A stretch of 64,000 nt of DNA from Ctena decussata (GCA_963989385.1 OZ022506.1:66847434-66911433); one strand, 5' to 3'. Shown: positions 9,811-20,607, counted from the stretch's first letter. Made by a program: numbers and translations. The notes: a model not told the origin generated them from the sequence alone.

Positions 9811-10703
9811 CGGAAACGTTTCCCCGCCACCCTTATACTATCTATACATCGTTATATTTTGAATGTTTATACTGATATAACAGACAACTCGCTTTTTTGT
9901 AGTACTTTTATATATTAAATTAAAACAGATATCGCGTGTGAAAGTGGTGATATATTATTCGTGTTCAACACAAAGTGTGTTATAAATAGACGTTTATCTG
10001 TTTATTAGTATTAACAAAAGTAAATGAGCTACAGTTAATTGAACGTTAATAAGCTGGGAATCTTCCACGCATACCGAACAAATAAGTGTCTGATGAACCA
10101 AAGCAGAACCAAGGGCATGGGTTGGTCCCGACGGCAAGCCGGTAAAATCCCCGTCCCCCCCCCCACCCCCGCCCTCACCCCCAACCCCAGTAATACCATT
10201 ACTGGCGTCCCAAGGCGGCGGTTCTGTTTTGGTTCATCTTGGTTGGTTTTATATGTTGTGGTGTGTTGTTGTATTATGGTGTTATTGTTTAACGTCCACT
10301 GTAAACAGCTATGGTCATGTCGGGACGGTCAGTTAACCTAACCACACTATTCCTGGGCAGGCTTAGACCTCCTAAGCGGTTAACCAGTACTAAGTGCACT
10401 TACTTTCACCAGTAACTGAAAACTGTCCTTCTATAATCAGCGGAAGGGAAAATGAAAGTAAGTGGCCGGACCGGGTATCGAACCCAGGACCTCTGGCTTA
10501 TAATTCAGACGCCCTACCGATTGTGCTACGCGGCCCGGCTTTTATGTGTTGTTATGTCAGTTTTTAATGTACAGACAGTGGCGAGGAATATATGTTAAGT
10601 TTATGAACTCTGAATAGTGAAATATATTTATATAAGTATGTAATAAAACGTTCAAAATACAACGATGTATAGATAATATAAGGGTGGCGGGAAAACGTTT
10701 CCG
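9811..10703. repeat. Inverted-repeat pair (56-58 bp arms) flanked by AGATATCT arrays
   Basis: The left arm, 9811-9866, starts 'CGGAAACGTTTCCCCGCCAC' and contains 'CTATCTATACATCGTTATAT'. The right arm, 10646-10703, is its reverse complement with few mismatches and ends 'GGAAAACGTTTCCG' allowing for one base. The spacer of about 780 bp includes a SINE at 10240-10540. Both arms have GATATC arrays on their outer sides, so the whole 9590-10960 region looks like one symmetrical foldback-type element later hit by a SINE. Confidence 0.65.
10240..10540 (-). mobile_element. tRNA-derived SINE, family D, copy 1
   Basis: Read on the minus strand, a tRNA-like head starts 'CCGGGCCGCGTAGCACAATC' and carries a B-box-like 'GGGTTCGATACCCGG'. 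It is followed by 'CACTTACTTTCATTTTCCC', 'TAGGAGGTCTAAGCCTGCCC' and a tail equivalent to 'CCCGACATGACCATAGCTG'. Plus-strand relatives are at 21366-21630 and 22797-23445. Confidence 0.75.
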
Positions 10704-10709
10704 TAGTTT

Positions 10710-10960
10710 CGATCACAATATAGATATCTGCATTTCAGTTAAAGATATCTGCAATTCAAATACAGATACTTCTAATTAAGCTGAAATTCAGATATCTGCA
10801 TTTAAATACAGGTATTTGAAATTGAAATGCAAATATCTGTATTTGAAAGTGAGTTATCTGAATTTCCAATCTTAATACAGATATCTGCAGTTCAAGAACA
10901 GATATCTGCATTTCAATTACAGATATCTGTATTTATGGTTGAAATAGATATATCTCTATT
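10710..10960. repeat. AGATATCT-rich array, right
   Basis: Dense units such as 'AGATATCTGCATTTCAATTA' repeat with a spacing of roughly 25-35 bp and match the left array at 9590-9805. Apparent short ORFs (for example 10827-11051) only reflect this repeat. Confidence 0.65.
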
Positions 10961-11244
10961 TCATGCATTTTGGAAAACTGATGCCTCCTTCGCCGATTTT
11001 TACATGCGCATCGTTCACCGTCTGGATTATACAAGTTTATGTTTGCCGTAAACTAATCCAGTTTCTCAATAACTTTTAGGAACCAGTATTTGTACAGATC
11101 CTCGTCGGTACATGCTGCCATACACCTTCTCCAGTCATTCTAGGCACATTTACATTTTAGTCCCTCGTTTGCAGAATGAAAGCCCACCAGTGATTCAATT
11201 ACCGAACGTAGAATTCTTAACCTGCGCATGGGTAGTTGATGAAA

Positions 11245-12365
11245 GAGTATCTACATCGGATAAGATACCTTATACATTACATAAGATATCTTATTTAACA
11301 TATGATATCTTATATGATTAATATCTTATATCGGATATAAGATTTCTGCTTTGATAAATAAGATATATCCAATATGAGCTATAAGATATATAATATAATA
11401 TATATCTTAACTAACAGTTAGATACTGAAAATTATTGAAATAGATATCTTATATCTTACTTAAGGGGTTGAGGTGGCTCGTTCTGGGACGCCTGCGTTCG
11501 CGAGCTAATAATACGTAGGCATCTCTTACCTGATGTTTGCGCGGAATGCGTCAGTAAATGTGGCTAAGAAATGGCTACATATTGCCTACTGAGACCTACT
11601 CATCACCTTTTTTCTTTCAAACTTTGGGGGTTTAGCGACACTGAAGAAATTAAAGTTAGAAACGCGCGTCTGTCGCACTAAATGTTGTATAGTTACGTTT
11701 ATATTATTAATGAATAAAGATATCAAATATGTTAAATTAGATATCTGATATATCAAATAAGATCTTTTATATATAAGAAAATAAAAGGTATCTTATTCAA
11801 TAAAAAGAAATATAAAATGTATCAAATTCGATATCTTATATGAGATACTAGAGATTTTTTACAATATAAGATATCTGGTATGGAATCTTATTTCTAAAAG
11901 CAGATATATTCTATGCCATATATGTTATATATGTTAAATAAGATATCTAATGCAATTTATATCTAATCTAATGTAGATATCTTATAAAGTATATAAAATA
12001 TCTTTTATACTATATAAGATATCTAATATTCTTTGTACATATCTTATTTCACATGTCAAATATCTAATTTAGTATAAAGGATGGCTAATGTTATATCAGA
12101 TATTTTATATTCTTGGATCAAACATATATCTATTGTATTTTATCAGATATCTTTTAAATTATATATCTGATATAACATATTTGATATCTCTTAAGTATAT
12201 AAGATATATTATTTTATACAATTAATTACGTAAGATATTCATATAATATATAAGATATCTGATATGGTACATTATATATCAAAAACATATTAGATACCTT
12301 ATATGTCATATAAGGTATCTTAATTAAGAAATACGATATCTTAAATAGTATATAAGATATCATTT
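11245..12365. repeat. Extended AAGATATCTTAT palindrome-rich region
   Basis: About 1.1 kb is saturated with variants of 'ATAAGATATCTTATAT' and 'GATATCTNATAT' at intervals of about 15-40 bp. Because each unit is itself palindromic, the region has no strand. It is interrupted at about 11470-11700 by a copy of family R1, after which the same array resumes. No coding potential. Confidence 0.7.
11470..11700 (+). repeat. Dispersed repeat family R1, copy 3
   Basis: It contains 'GCGCGGAATGCGTCAGTAAA', 'CTACTGAGACCTACTCATCA', 'GGGGGTTTAGCGACACTGAA' and 'AAACGCGCGTCTGTCGCACT'. It shares its 3' block, through 'TTACGTTTATATT', with 20058-20240. It interrupts the AAGATATCTTAT array. Confidence 0.65.
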
Positions 12366-13050
12366 TAATAAAATGAGTAGGAAAGGGCTTGCCAAACATT
12401 TCCATGTCCTTGTATGCTCTTAGTATCAGTTATAAAACACATACTGGGAGGACAGGGACGACTCTAGAAGTTTCCAAATCCCGAAAACTAAATTTGAAAT
12501 TTACTCTGACCTTGTCTTTTTTTTCGAACGCCCTACTTAGCTTATCATATAAGCAGGACCAAAACAAATATGGGAGACATCCGAATAAAAAGGCAAAAGA
12601 GAGAGGGAGAAAAAAATCTGGAAAGGGCCCTTTCGTCGTGACCTCTGGCGTCATGAGAAAAATATCTCCCATCGATTGCACTTTCGATTTGTCTTACAAA
12701 GTAGGGAAGTCAAAATTTAGGGTCAAGTGATCAACCCCACCCCCTTTTTTAACGATTGTCTTAAATCCTTTTGCTATAGAAAGGGTAGAGCTACAGAACG
12801 CTAACATCAGTGCCTTAGCGAGTATTTAAACGAGTTCGCAAGACATTTCGGCACAGTTGAAACTAAATAGAAAGGTTTCTATTTCTTTTTTCTTATAACA
12901 AGCCACTTTGCCTAAGCCATTCAAGCCTCAAACTAGGATGAAAATGACGAGCTCAGCAGCATATTGCTTAATGAAGGCTTAACGAGAACCCCAGAGTCGT
13001 CGTTAAATTTTGTTGTCTTTACGAAAAATCGTGACCAAATTGCTAGATGA
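12366..13050. other. Unassigned sequence with a 113-codon ORF of unknown status
   Basis: A plus-strand ORF at 12389-12730 has a basic stretch (NKKAKERGRKKSGKG) but matches no family that I recognise. A competing minus-strand ORF covers the same DNA. I treat it as chance unless transcripts show otherwise. Confidence 0.3.
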
Positions 13051-13054
13051 ACAC

Positions 13055-13140
13055 AGTAAATTGGACATAAGAACATGTAACGTTGAGGAACCACTACAGA
13101 AGTACCGCCTTGAGACGCTCAGTAATAGATTGTGGGTGGA
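13055..13140 (-). repeat. Dispersed repeat family R2, fragment
   Basis: The segment 'AAGAACATGTAACGTTGAGG ... AGAAGTACCGCCTTGAGACG' resembles the end of the copy at 22975-23260 ('AGAACTACCGCCTTGGAACG') and of 51975-52230 ('GAAAGTACCGTCTGCGC'). Confidence 0.45.
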
Positions 13141-13537
13141 GCAGGAAGGTGTGTGTGTGTGGGGGGGGGGTTAAGCTAGTTTTACCGGATCCAAACTGGC
13201 CCTCTGCTTCTGCAGTGTTTCGAAACATGTAGTCAGCTGTTGGGGCCTCATGAAGGTTTTCTAACCCGTCAATGAATCATCACAGGAAACAAAAATCGCG
13301 GATAAGACCTACGCTGAATCGAAGATGAAACGGGTTGCTGATGACTTTACAGTGAAAAAGAGACGGTATACTATCTAACGTCAAGGTACGTCATCAAAAA
13401 CAAAAATAGCGGTACAGAGTGAAAGCATGGTATGTCCACAGCATATATAACGCAACACAAATTATAACTAATTATATGTACTACAAAACATCATAGAATT
13501 CAGCATTTTATTTTTTCATAATGTGAATGTTAGAGAG

Positions 13538-13766
13538 GCGCCGTAGTCGAGTTGTTTGAGTGGCTCGGCTATTGTGCAGAAAGTCGGCGGAAGGCCCTGA
13601 GTTCGCGGCTCACCGTCGCCATCCGACGACTGGAAAACTCTCTCTGAAAACCCAGCAGTAAATGGGTACCTTTTTCGAATTAGGGAAGGATAAGGCAGCG
13701 AAAGATGATACTAACCCCCACTGCCCCTACGGCTATTAGGCTATGGGAAACGTTTACCTTTTTTAA
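13538..13766 (+). mobile_element. tRNA-derived SINE, family A, copy 2
   Basis: It begins 'GCGCCGTAGTCGAGTTGTTT', carries 'GAGTTCGCGGCTCACCGTCG' in the B-box position, then 'CCCAGCAGTAAATGGGTACC' and 'GGCTATGGGAAACGTTTACC'. It lacks about 45 bp of the body ('GGAGAGGGATGGGCTCCGCC' block) present in the copy at 1011. Confidence 0.75.
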
Positions 13767-13869
13767 ATTTTGTAAAAATTATCATTGAAAGAAGAAAATT
13801 GTTTATGTCTATATACTGCACTTTGCACATGTAATATCAGTCCATGACCACATTAGGCTCCTGTTGCCA

Positions 13870-14810
13870 TTGTTGAGATGGTTGTGCTGCATGAAGCAAG
13901 ATTTGCTCCTGTCTGTCCGTCTATGGTATACAGAATGTGTAAGCAACTCCTCCCACAGTTTATAATGGATCTTTTTCAAACTTTGCAGACATATTGAAGA
14001 TGCGCGTGTGGGTTTTTGATGGAGCCAGAAATTATTTTGACAGAATTACGACCTTTTGAACTTAGTCATTTTAGGCAATATTGTGTATTGTCGGGTATGG
14101 AGCTTGTGTAATCAACTGTTTTTCAGTGGATCTTTTTCAAACTTTGCATACATGTTGTGGACATATTGAAGATGTGCGTGTTGGTTTTTAATGGAGCCAG
14201 AATTTATTTTGACAGAATTACGGCCTTTTGAACTTAGTCATTTTAGACAATATTTTACGTTGTATGGTATGAAGTTTGTGCTATCAACAACTCCCACAGT
14301 TTTCAATGGATCTTTTTCAAACTTTGCATACATGTTGTGGACATATTGAAAATGTCCATGTGGAGTTTTGATGGAGATAAAATTAATTTTGACAGAATTA
14401 CGACATTTTAAACTTAGTCATTTTCGGTATCTTTTTACAGTATAGGGTATGTAGTTTGTGTAACCAACTCCTCCAACAGTTTTTAGTGGATCTTCTTCAA
14501 ACCTTGCATTCTTGTTGTGAACATAATGAAGATGTGCACATGGATTTTTTTATGGAGAAGAAATGTATTTTGATGAAATGATGGCCTTTTAAACGTTGTC
14601 ATTTTGGGCAGCTTTTTGCAATGTATGGTGTGGAGTTAACTTCTCTTACGGTTTTGAATGGGTTCTTTTCAAACTGTGTACACATGTTGGGGCCATAATA
14701 AAGATGTGCATGTGGCTTTTTGATAAGATAAAATTAATTTTGACAGAATAATAGCCATTTGAACTTAGTAATTGTGGGTAGTTTTCTGCATTAAAGAAAA
14801 TAGAAATAGT
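13870..14810 (+). repeat. Tandem-core repeat, about 180-bp units (five diverged copies)
   Basis: The head contains 'TTTGCTCCTGTCTGTCCGTC'. Units follow with the order 'CAACTCCTCCCACAGTTTT', 'GGATCTTTTTCAAACTTTGC', 'GAAGATGTGCGTGTGG', 'TTTTGACAGAATTACG' and 'TTTTGAACTTAGTCATTTT'. Successive starts at about 13945, 14120, 14285, 14465 and 14640 give a period of roughly 170-180 bp. The same family, with the same head 'AAGATTTGCTCCT', is at 46790 and 48170-49010. Confidence 0.75.
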
Positions 14811-14989
14811 GTAGCTGTCAAATGATTCTTTGTTGATAGTGTCTGTGCTTAAATGTATCTTATAATCGCACAATCTTTGTTTCATATTTATTTTCACAGT
14901 TTATTCCTCACAAGCCTTTCAACGTTTCGGCTAATGAAAGCCTTTTCAAGAAGTATTTTTCCTTTCAATACTACATTGCTTGATTATTG

Positions 14990-15105
14990 CTACAGCCCAC
15001 CATTTTGAATTGTTTGTTATGGGCAATGGTTCTTTAGGGAGGTACACTGTCCTGTGACAGGCGCTGCACGGGGGCATCATTCGTGTCTTACAGGCACAAT
15101 TTTCT
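14990..15105 (+). repeat. Shared 3' block of the 180-bp tandem-core family
   Basis: 'GGTACACTGTCCTGTGACAG' followed by 'GCGCTGCACGG' and 'CACAATTTTCTAGTTTC' recurs in altered form at about 50490-50570. It may mark the 3' end of the repeat at 13870. Confidence 0.5.
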
Positions 15106-15109
15106 AGTT

Positions 15110-15690
15110 TCTTAAACCTTACTCAAAACTTGTTTTATTTCTATTTAATGTTGTTTCGTTTTTATTCAATATATTATCATTCGAATTCCAGTTATTCATT
15201 TGTATCCTAACTTTCAGTTATATTATACACTTTTTCTTTTTCTATTCTATGTTTCTACATTTGTATTCAATAAATGGTCATCTGTTTTCAATTTTGATTT
15301 CTGTTTATACCTGTTCATTCCTATTATATATTTTGCAATTCTTTCATGTTCAATACTAGCTCACTGATATTGCATTTATATTGCATATGTTTCATTTCTG
15401 TTCTATAGTTCTATGTATATTATAATTTTACATTTCCATTCAGTTTTCTTATTTTAGTTCAATATGTGTATACTGCTGTCCTAAATTTGTTCATCTCCAT
15501 TACACATAGGTTCATTTCTTATCCATATTAAATCATTTTTATTCATTTATCTTTGATTTTCTTTTTTTTTACTTCAATATTTTAATGCTTGTATAGCAGA
15601 AATAAATATTTAAACAGATAGTTCATTAGTTCCATCTATGTTTATTTCGTTTCTATTTATTTCCATTTAAATTCAATATTCCCATTTCAG
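15110..15690. repeat. T-rich quasi-repetitive tract
   Basis: About 580 bp with strong T over A asymmetry on the plus strand is built from variants of 'TTCATTTCTATTCAATATT' and 'TTTATTCATTT'. The units are irregular and no period is clear. It has no coding capacity. Confidence 0.5.
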
Positions 15691-15980
15691 GACAATTGTG
15701 GTAATTATTTCAGTTGTCCCAATTTTAGATTTTTACGGCAAAAAATTGCAAGTCTGTAATGAAGCGTTTGTCCACATTTTTTTCAAATTAACACTGGAAT
15801 ACTATCGCTTTCTGTCCGTCCGTCATTCTATCTATCCGTCTGTTACCACATTATCCCTAAATTTTCGGTCAGTAATGCCTAAGTGAACAGTTTGGTCATT
15901 CCTTAGAGCAAACAGTGCAGACATAGAGATACTTTTTGCCAATAATTTTATTGCAGCTTTCCTGATACACTTACTACAAT

Positions 15981-16218
15981 TGAGCCGCGACCCGAGAAAA
16001 CCAAAAATGTGGTTGTGCGCCCACTGCAGACTCATATCAGCCCGCGCATCTGCCCAGTTTGATAAGAGTCTTCGTTAAGAGCTCAAATGGTAGCTAAGGG
16101 TCTAAGCTACCTCCATGCGGACAGTGAAGATTCTGATCAGACTGGGCGGATGCCCAGGCTGACTTGAGTCTTCGCTGGGCGCACAACCACATTGTTGGTT
16201 TTGTCGTGTTGCGGCTCA
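15981..16218. mobile_element. MITE family M1 with about 90-bp terminal inverted repeats
   Basis: The left end starts 'TGAGCCGCGACCCGAGAAAA' and the right end finishes 'TTTTGTCGTGTTGCGGCTCA', its imperfect reverse complement. Inversion extends through 'TGTGGTTGTGCGCCCA', 'CATCTGCCCAGT' and 'AGTGAAGATTCTGATCAGAC'. The centre reads 'GGTAGCTAAGGGTCTAAGC'. Relatives are at 45740-45875, 46545-46735, 62725-62960 and 63175-63385. Confidence 0.75.
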
Positions 16219-16422
16219 GTCCTGTAGTCAGCTCGTTAATATTTCGACTGCGGGTTGTATTACAAAAGAACAGAGTTGTAAGACAGAATAAATTAAATGT
16301 TCATACAAATGGACTTTCATTTGCTTGCTAGATGCAATGATTCATAGACTTTTCTATGCATAGAAAGAAAAACATGAACGATTCCAGTATTCTTTGCGTA
16401 ATCAGGTTAAGCCAACTACAGC

Positions 16423-16528
16423 CCAGTAGGCACATGACGTCAAAATGACGTCGTCCTGACATCGATGTGACGTGATTACGTCGCATCCACGACAGTACGA
16501 CGTCATTTTGACGTAATGTGCCCGCTGG
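16423..16528. mobile_element. 106-bp palindromic element with TGACGTCA-type arms
   Basis: The arms are 'CCAGTAGGCACATGACGTCA' and the reverse complement of 'ACGTAATGTGCCCGCTGG'. The interior continues with 'AAAATGACGTCGTCC' against 'GTACGACGTCATTTTGACGT'. At least seven ACGT/GACGT steps occur in about 100 bp. It looks like a tiny MITE; the CRE-like octamers could also bind bZIP factors if exposed. Confidence 0.65.
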
Positions 16529-17578
16529 TAGTTTTAGCCCGTGGAGTGGCCAAATAATCGTTCAATACTATATGCACATGTTGAAAAGAACGATATGATT
16601 GACATTCTTTGATTCTATGAAATATTTAACGAAGGACTGGAACACCTGTTTTTAAATGGAAAAGATGTCTTGCATGCACATTTTCAAAAGACCCGAAAAC
16701 TAACACGCGTGTTCGAAAGCAGGTCACAATAAACGGCATCTTTTTCGTGCCCAACTGTGTCGGATTTTGAGATGTGCAGATAAACTGTCAGCCTTTGATA
16801 CATAACACACGGGTGGGAAACTCCATAATCAGAGCCAATGGCTATGATAAGGAAAGGTTATGGCGGTTTTCTGGAGCACGTGCGGCTATGATTATACCGG
16901 CCGAAATTCGGACTGAGAATAGGTAAGTTTCTCATTCGCGGTATAATTTCGTTTTTACGGAATGGAATCCCCAAAAAAAGACAATGTAGTTCAATGCTCA
17001 TGTTTTTTAACTTCTTTTCTACGCTAAGGTAAGTTGTCATATGCGTACGATTTTTTCTGAATCATTTATGTCGTGGGGTGGCAGTAGGCTAATTTACAGA
17101 TAGGCAGCTAACAATTGCGTTGAAATTCCTGTTGAAATGATATAAACGTGAGAATTTTGTGGTCGAAAAGCGTGCACTGGTTGTCTGACCCTTCTCCATT
17201 CGCAAATAAGAGATATTGAGAATAAATGAACAGAGGCTCTGGTTATGTCGAGCGGCTTGATTATATAGGCCGGCTCTGACGTAGGACGGTCTCTTTTGTA
17301 AGACTCGGTTACTGCTGAAGTAAATGTCTTGTAGTAGTGCTATTTACTGTATGAGCGGTGTTAAACAAAACTGTAGCCTTCATCACGTTCAGGAACGTGT
17401 GTTTGATGTTTTTTGGGTTTAAGGGCCGACAAAATTAGTTGCGGTGTTTGACAGATGATTGATTTCCCAATATCATTAAGGCGAGGAAAGAGAGGTTTTA
17501 AAAAATGCATTAGATTTTAAGTTCATGGATGTTGTTGTCCATAGCATACATCTTGTACTGCATTATATTTCAGCATAA

Positions 17579-17825
17579 AGGTTTCCCATAGCCTAGTGGC
17601 CGTAAAGGCAGGAGGAATTAGAGGCCCACTGAAATAAAAGACGGAGCCGATCTCCGTCCTTTCGCTGCCTCACTAGCCCCTAATTCTAAACAGGCCTCAT
17701 TTACTGTTGGGTCGACAGAGAGTTTTCCAGTCGTCGGATGGCCCTACCCGGGTTTGAACCCGCGACCTTCCGGCGACCTTTTGCACCATAGCCGTGTCAC
17801 TTTAACCACTCGACTACGGCGGTTT
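17579..17825 (-). mobile_element. tRNA-derived SINE, family A, copy 3
   Basis: It is in the minus orientation: the plus strand shows the tail 'AGGTTTCCCATAGCCTAGTG' first and ends with the head 'AACCACTCGACTACGGCGG'. Its B-box region, 'CGGGTTTGAACCCGCGACC' on the plus strand, is the best preserved of the three copies. It lies just inside the left arm of the 16806-21313 element. Confidence 0.8.
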
Positions 17826-17885
17826 TTGATTGTAGTAAATTCTTCATTAACTACGCTGTGAAACATTCTCGTCATTATTATTCAT

Positions 17886-18398
17886 TGTTGTTCCAATTCT
17901 CGTAATGTTGGTCTCCCAGAGGCTCAGCGGAACGAATCCATGGTTGCATCTCCTGGCACAGAGTCTGTCTGTCCATTTGTCATTATTAAGAATTCTCTTT
18001 ATCTAAAAAAAGGTTGCAAAAATTATGAACCTATGATGATGTAAAGATTTAACGTGCATTATGTTCTGAATTATGTTCATAGTGATGAACAAGGGAGGTA
18101 ACCCAAAAAGCTTGAACTTTGGATTCTTGCAACTTTGTTAACTTTCATATTTTATCGGTAAGCTTCTTTTACAATTAGTATATGTTGGTTTCATATATGC
18201 ATTGTAATTGAATATGAAAGTTTTTATGTTTCCTGGACTTCCCTTGATAACAATTCGTCCACGCTAAAATCCTAAATAATACATCGTTGGACATCATTTT
18301 TTTTGATGGACAGATTTGGTGCCAGGAGAGTGCAGCTATTGATTCGTTCCGTTGAGCCTCCTGGGCAACAGTCGTTACGAGAATTAGAACAACAACAA
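17886..18398. mobile_element. Nested element N1 with about 100-bp inverted arms
   Basis: The left arm starts 'TGTTGTTCCAATTCTCGTAA' and contains 'GAGGCTCAGCGGAACGAATC' and 'TCTCCTGGCACAGAGTCTGT'. The right arm mirrors it ('ATTCGTTCCGTTGAGCCTCC') and ends 'CGAGAATTAGAACAACAACA'. The interior of about 300 bp is non-coding. It is located inside the larger inverted-repeat element. Confidence 0.7.
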
Positions 18399-18493
18399 GT
18401 TTCTATTTGTACACGGATTTTCTTTTTATTTTTTTTTTATTCATTTTGATACACATTTTATCACAAAATGATTACTAAATAATAATAAGATAA

Positions 18494-19814
18494 TATACTA
18501 GTCAAAAGTTCTAACCAACCACTTAGTTTTTATCATTTTTCTTCAGTGCTATTCGCAATCTCACAATTCCATTTACAGCCACAGATAGGCGAATATGTTG
18601 GTAAACCATACCACTAAAAGGTTAAGTGTTATTCAGTTCACTGTATCCAGGAGTCACAGATGAATGCGGGTACCTCCATTTTCAAAATTAACAATAATTT
18701 GCATTGAGTGGTGGGGTAAGTTTTAACATTTTGACCCAAAGCGGCCACTGTCATGCAGGAAATAGAGATTATTACACGGTTGTTTTGATCCCAGCCCTGA
18801 TCTCAGCCCGAGATGACGGTATCGGCCCGAGCCCGAAGGGCGAGGGCTGATACCGTCCGAGGGCTGAGATCAGGGATGGGATCAAAACAACCGTGTTATG
18901 ATCTTTTTATCATATACTTTTTTATATAGAAACTGAAGTTGTGTAAGAAATAGTGCATTTTTGTTCCAACAAGATATGTCTTGTTTTTCTCTTTTTATCA
19001 TTGGATGAAATAACATGAAGATGGTCGAGTCGGAGGATCATGGATGGTGAGCGCCATTTTTCTTTCAGCTGCAATTCAATTGAGTATAAAATCAAGAAAA
19101 CACAACAAAATTGTTAGGTATTTTAATCGTTAATTGCTCACATTACAAAATAAAACTTACCGAGAATGATTTTCTGGTGTTAAAACAGACTACACAGTCT
19201 CTGCATGTCCACTTACAACCAGTCGACGTGCGGAAATAAAAAATGGCGTCAAACGTCTTCTAGCCCGCTGAATTGTTTTGATGACGTCAGCGACAATACT
19301 TTACGTTAGCGCCAAATTTGAGGGCTGATTCCAGGGCTGAGATTTTTCTGTCCCGCCCTACACGTGAGGTGATCTCGGCCCTACACATGACTTTTGGACA
19401 ACAGGGCTGGACAGCGCTTTATGACGGGGCTATAATGGCTGGGCCAAATATCTAGTATCAAGGGCAATACTAGTAAAAGTATATGATAAGAGTGTTTATT
19501 TCAGTATACATCTGTTTATTCAGTCATTTGCTTTAGTGATGAAGTGGTTTTGCTCACGTAAATTGGATATTTCAAAAATTGATTTTACACAAATTGTAAC
19601 GAAACGCTTAATTTTGTGAATTTTAAAAATGGGGGTACTCCTGTTCATCGGCACATCCTGGATGTAGTGTTAAGAATTTTGTCAAACCTTTTGATGGCTG
19701 AGTTGACTGACATATCTGCCTATTTGGGGATGTAAATAGAAATGTAAGATTGTTTGGGACTCCGAAGAAAATTGATAAAATGTAAGTGGCCGGTTAGAAC
19801 TTTTGGCTAGTATA
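18494..19814. mobile_element. Nested element N2 with inverted arms
   Basis: The left end 'ATATACTAGTCAAAAGTTCT' followed by 'AACCAACCACTT' is mirrored at 19773-19814 ('AAGTGGCCGGTTAGAACTTT' then 'TGGCTAGTATAT'). 'GGGTACCTCCATTTTCAAAA' at about 18670 mirrors 'TTTTAAAAATGGGGGTACTC' at about 19622. The arms extend about 250 bp with indels. A further insertion (N3) occupies the middle. Confidence 0.65.
18774..19490. mobile_element. Nested element N3 with a 123-bp terminal hairpin
   Basis: 18774-18896 is a nearly perfect hairpin: 'ACACGGTTGTTTTGATCCCA' pairs with 'GGGATCAAAACAACCGTGT', 'GATCTCAGCCC' with 'GGGCTGAGATC', and 'GACGGTATCGGCCC' with 'GGGCTGATACCGTC'. Downstream, 'GAGGGCTGATTCCAGGGCTG' at about 19320 and 'AGTATATGATAAGAG' at about 19478 echo the start in inverted form. 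There is no ORF. Confidence 0.6.
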
Positions 19815-20057
19815 TTTGTATGAGTATGTTTCACAAGGCGGTGATATATGCGAAAACCTCCTAAAAAGCATTGCAAAGACGCAGATGGATGTCTATGCTA
19901 ATCTAAGTATTCGTTTGCCACACAGGTCATGTTCAGGATGTATGATCACGTGGTTTTCACGTCAGACAAACTGCCGAAAATCCCAAGTAAACGACCTGCT
20001 TAGTGGCAAGTTTTTTTTTCTATTTTCAACCACCAAAAACTCTTATGATTATACTGT

Positions 20058-20240
20058 TTCATGCGTCAGTAAGTATGTCAGTAAGTGTGGATCGGAGAAG
20101 ACTGCTCCTGCCTTCCGAGACCTGCCCATCACTTTTTTCAACTTTTGGGGTTTAACGACACTGAAGCAGTACCATTTACTTTGAAATACAGAAATGCGCG
20201 TCTGTCGCACTAAATTTGGTATTATTACGTTTATATTCAA
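20058..20240 (+). repeat. Dispersed repeat family R1, copy 4
   Basis: It contains 'ATGCGTCAGTAAGTATGTCA', 'CCGAGACCTGCCCATCAC', 'GGGGTTTAACGACACTGAAG', 'AAATGCGCGTCTGTCGCACT' and 'ATTACGTTTATATT'. It lies just inside the right arm of the large inverted-repeat element. Confidence 0.65.
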
Positions 20241-20496
20241 CAGGAATATCAATGTCGAGGGTAGGTGCCCCAATCTTTAAATCAATTTTGGTCACCCCAA
20301 GGCACAAAACATTCAGACAAAATCGTACACATATGACAACGAACGAAATGCCGGACGGACGAAAAACCGGACGCCTATATCGCACATTGCTAAAACAGGT
20401 GCGACAAATAAAGCATACCTAAAATAAGCTGAAATATAATGCAGTACAAGATGTATGCTATGGACAACAACATCCATGAACTTGAAATCTAATGCA

Positions 20497-20607
20497 TTTA
20501 TCAAAAGTAAAACGATGGGCAAGGATCAGGAATTAATACAATCAAATCCCACATTCCGCTCTCAAAACCGACAGGGAAAGAAGCACATACAAAGCCTCCA
20601 TTTCCTC
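20497..20607 (-). repeat. Small insertion in the right arm of the large inverted repeat
   Basis: This block of about 105 bp has no counterpart in the left arm. It begins 'ATCAAAAGTAAAACGATGGG' and contains 'CCCACATTCCGCTCTCAAAA', similar to 'CCCACATCTCACCCTCAAAA' at about 5850. This suggests an R2-type fragment inserted after the arms were formed. Confidence 0.5.

Noticed and set aside
9590..12365. CRISPR-like array
   Set aside because: The units are short palindromes with irregular spacing and no unique spacers of constant length, in a eukaryotic context.
12389..12730. 113-codon basic ORF
   Set aside because: No recognisable domain, a competing antisense ORF, and no splice or start context. 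Only transcript data could support it.
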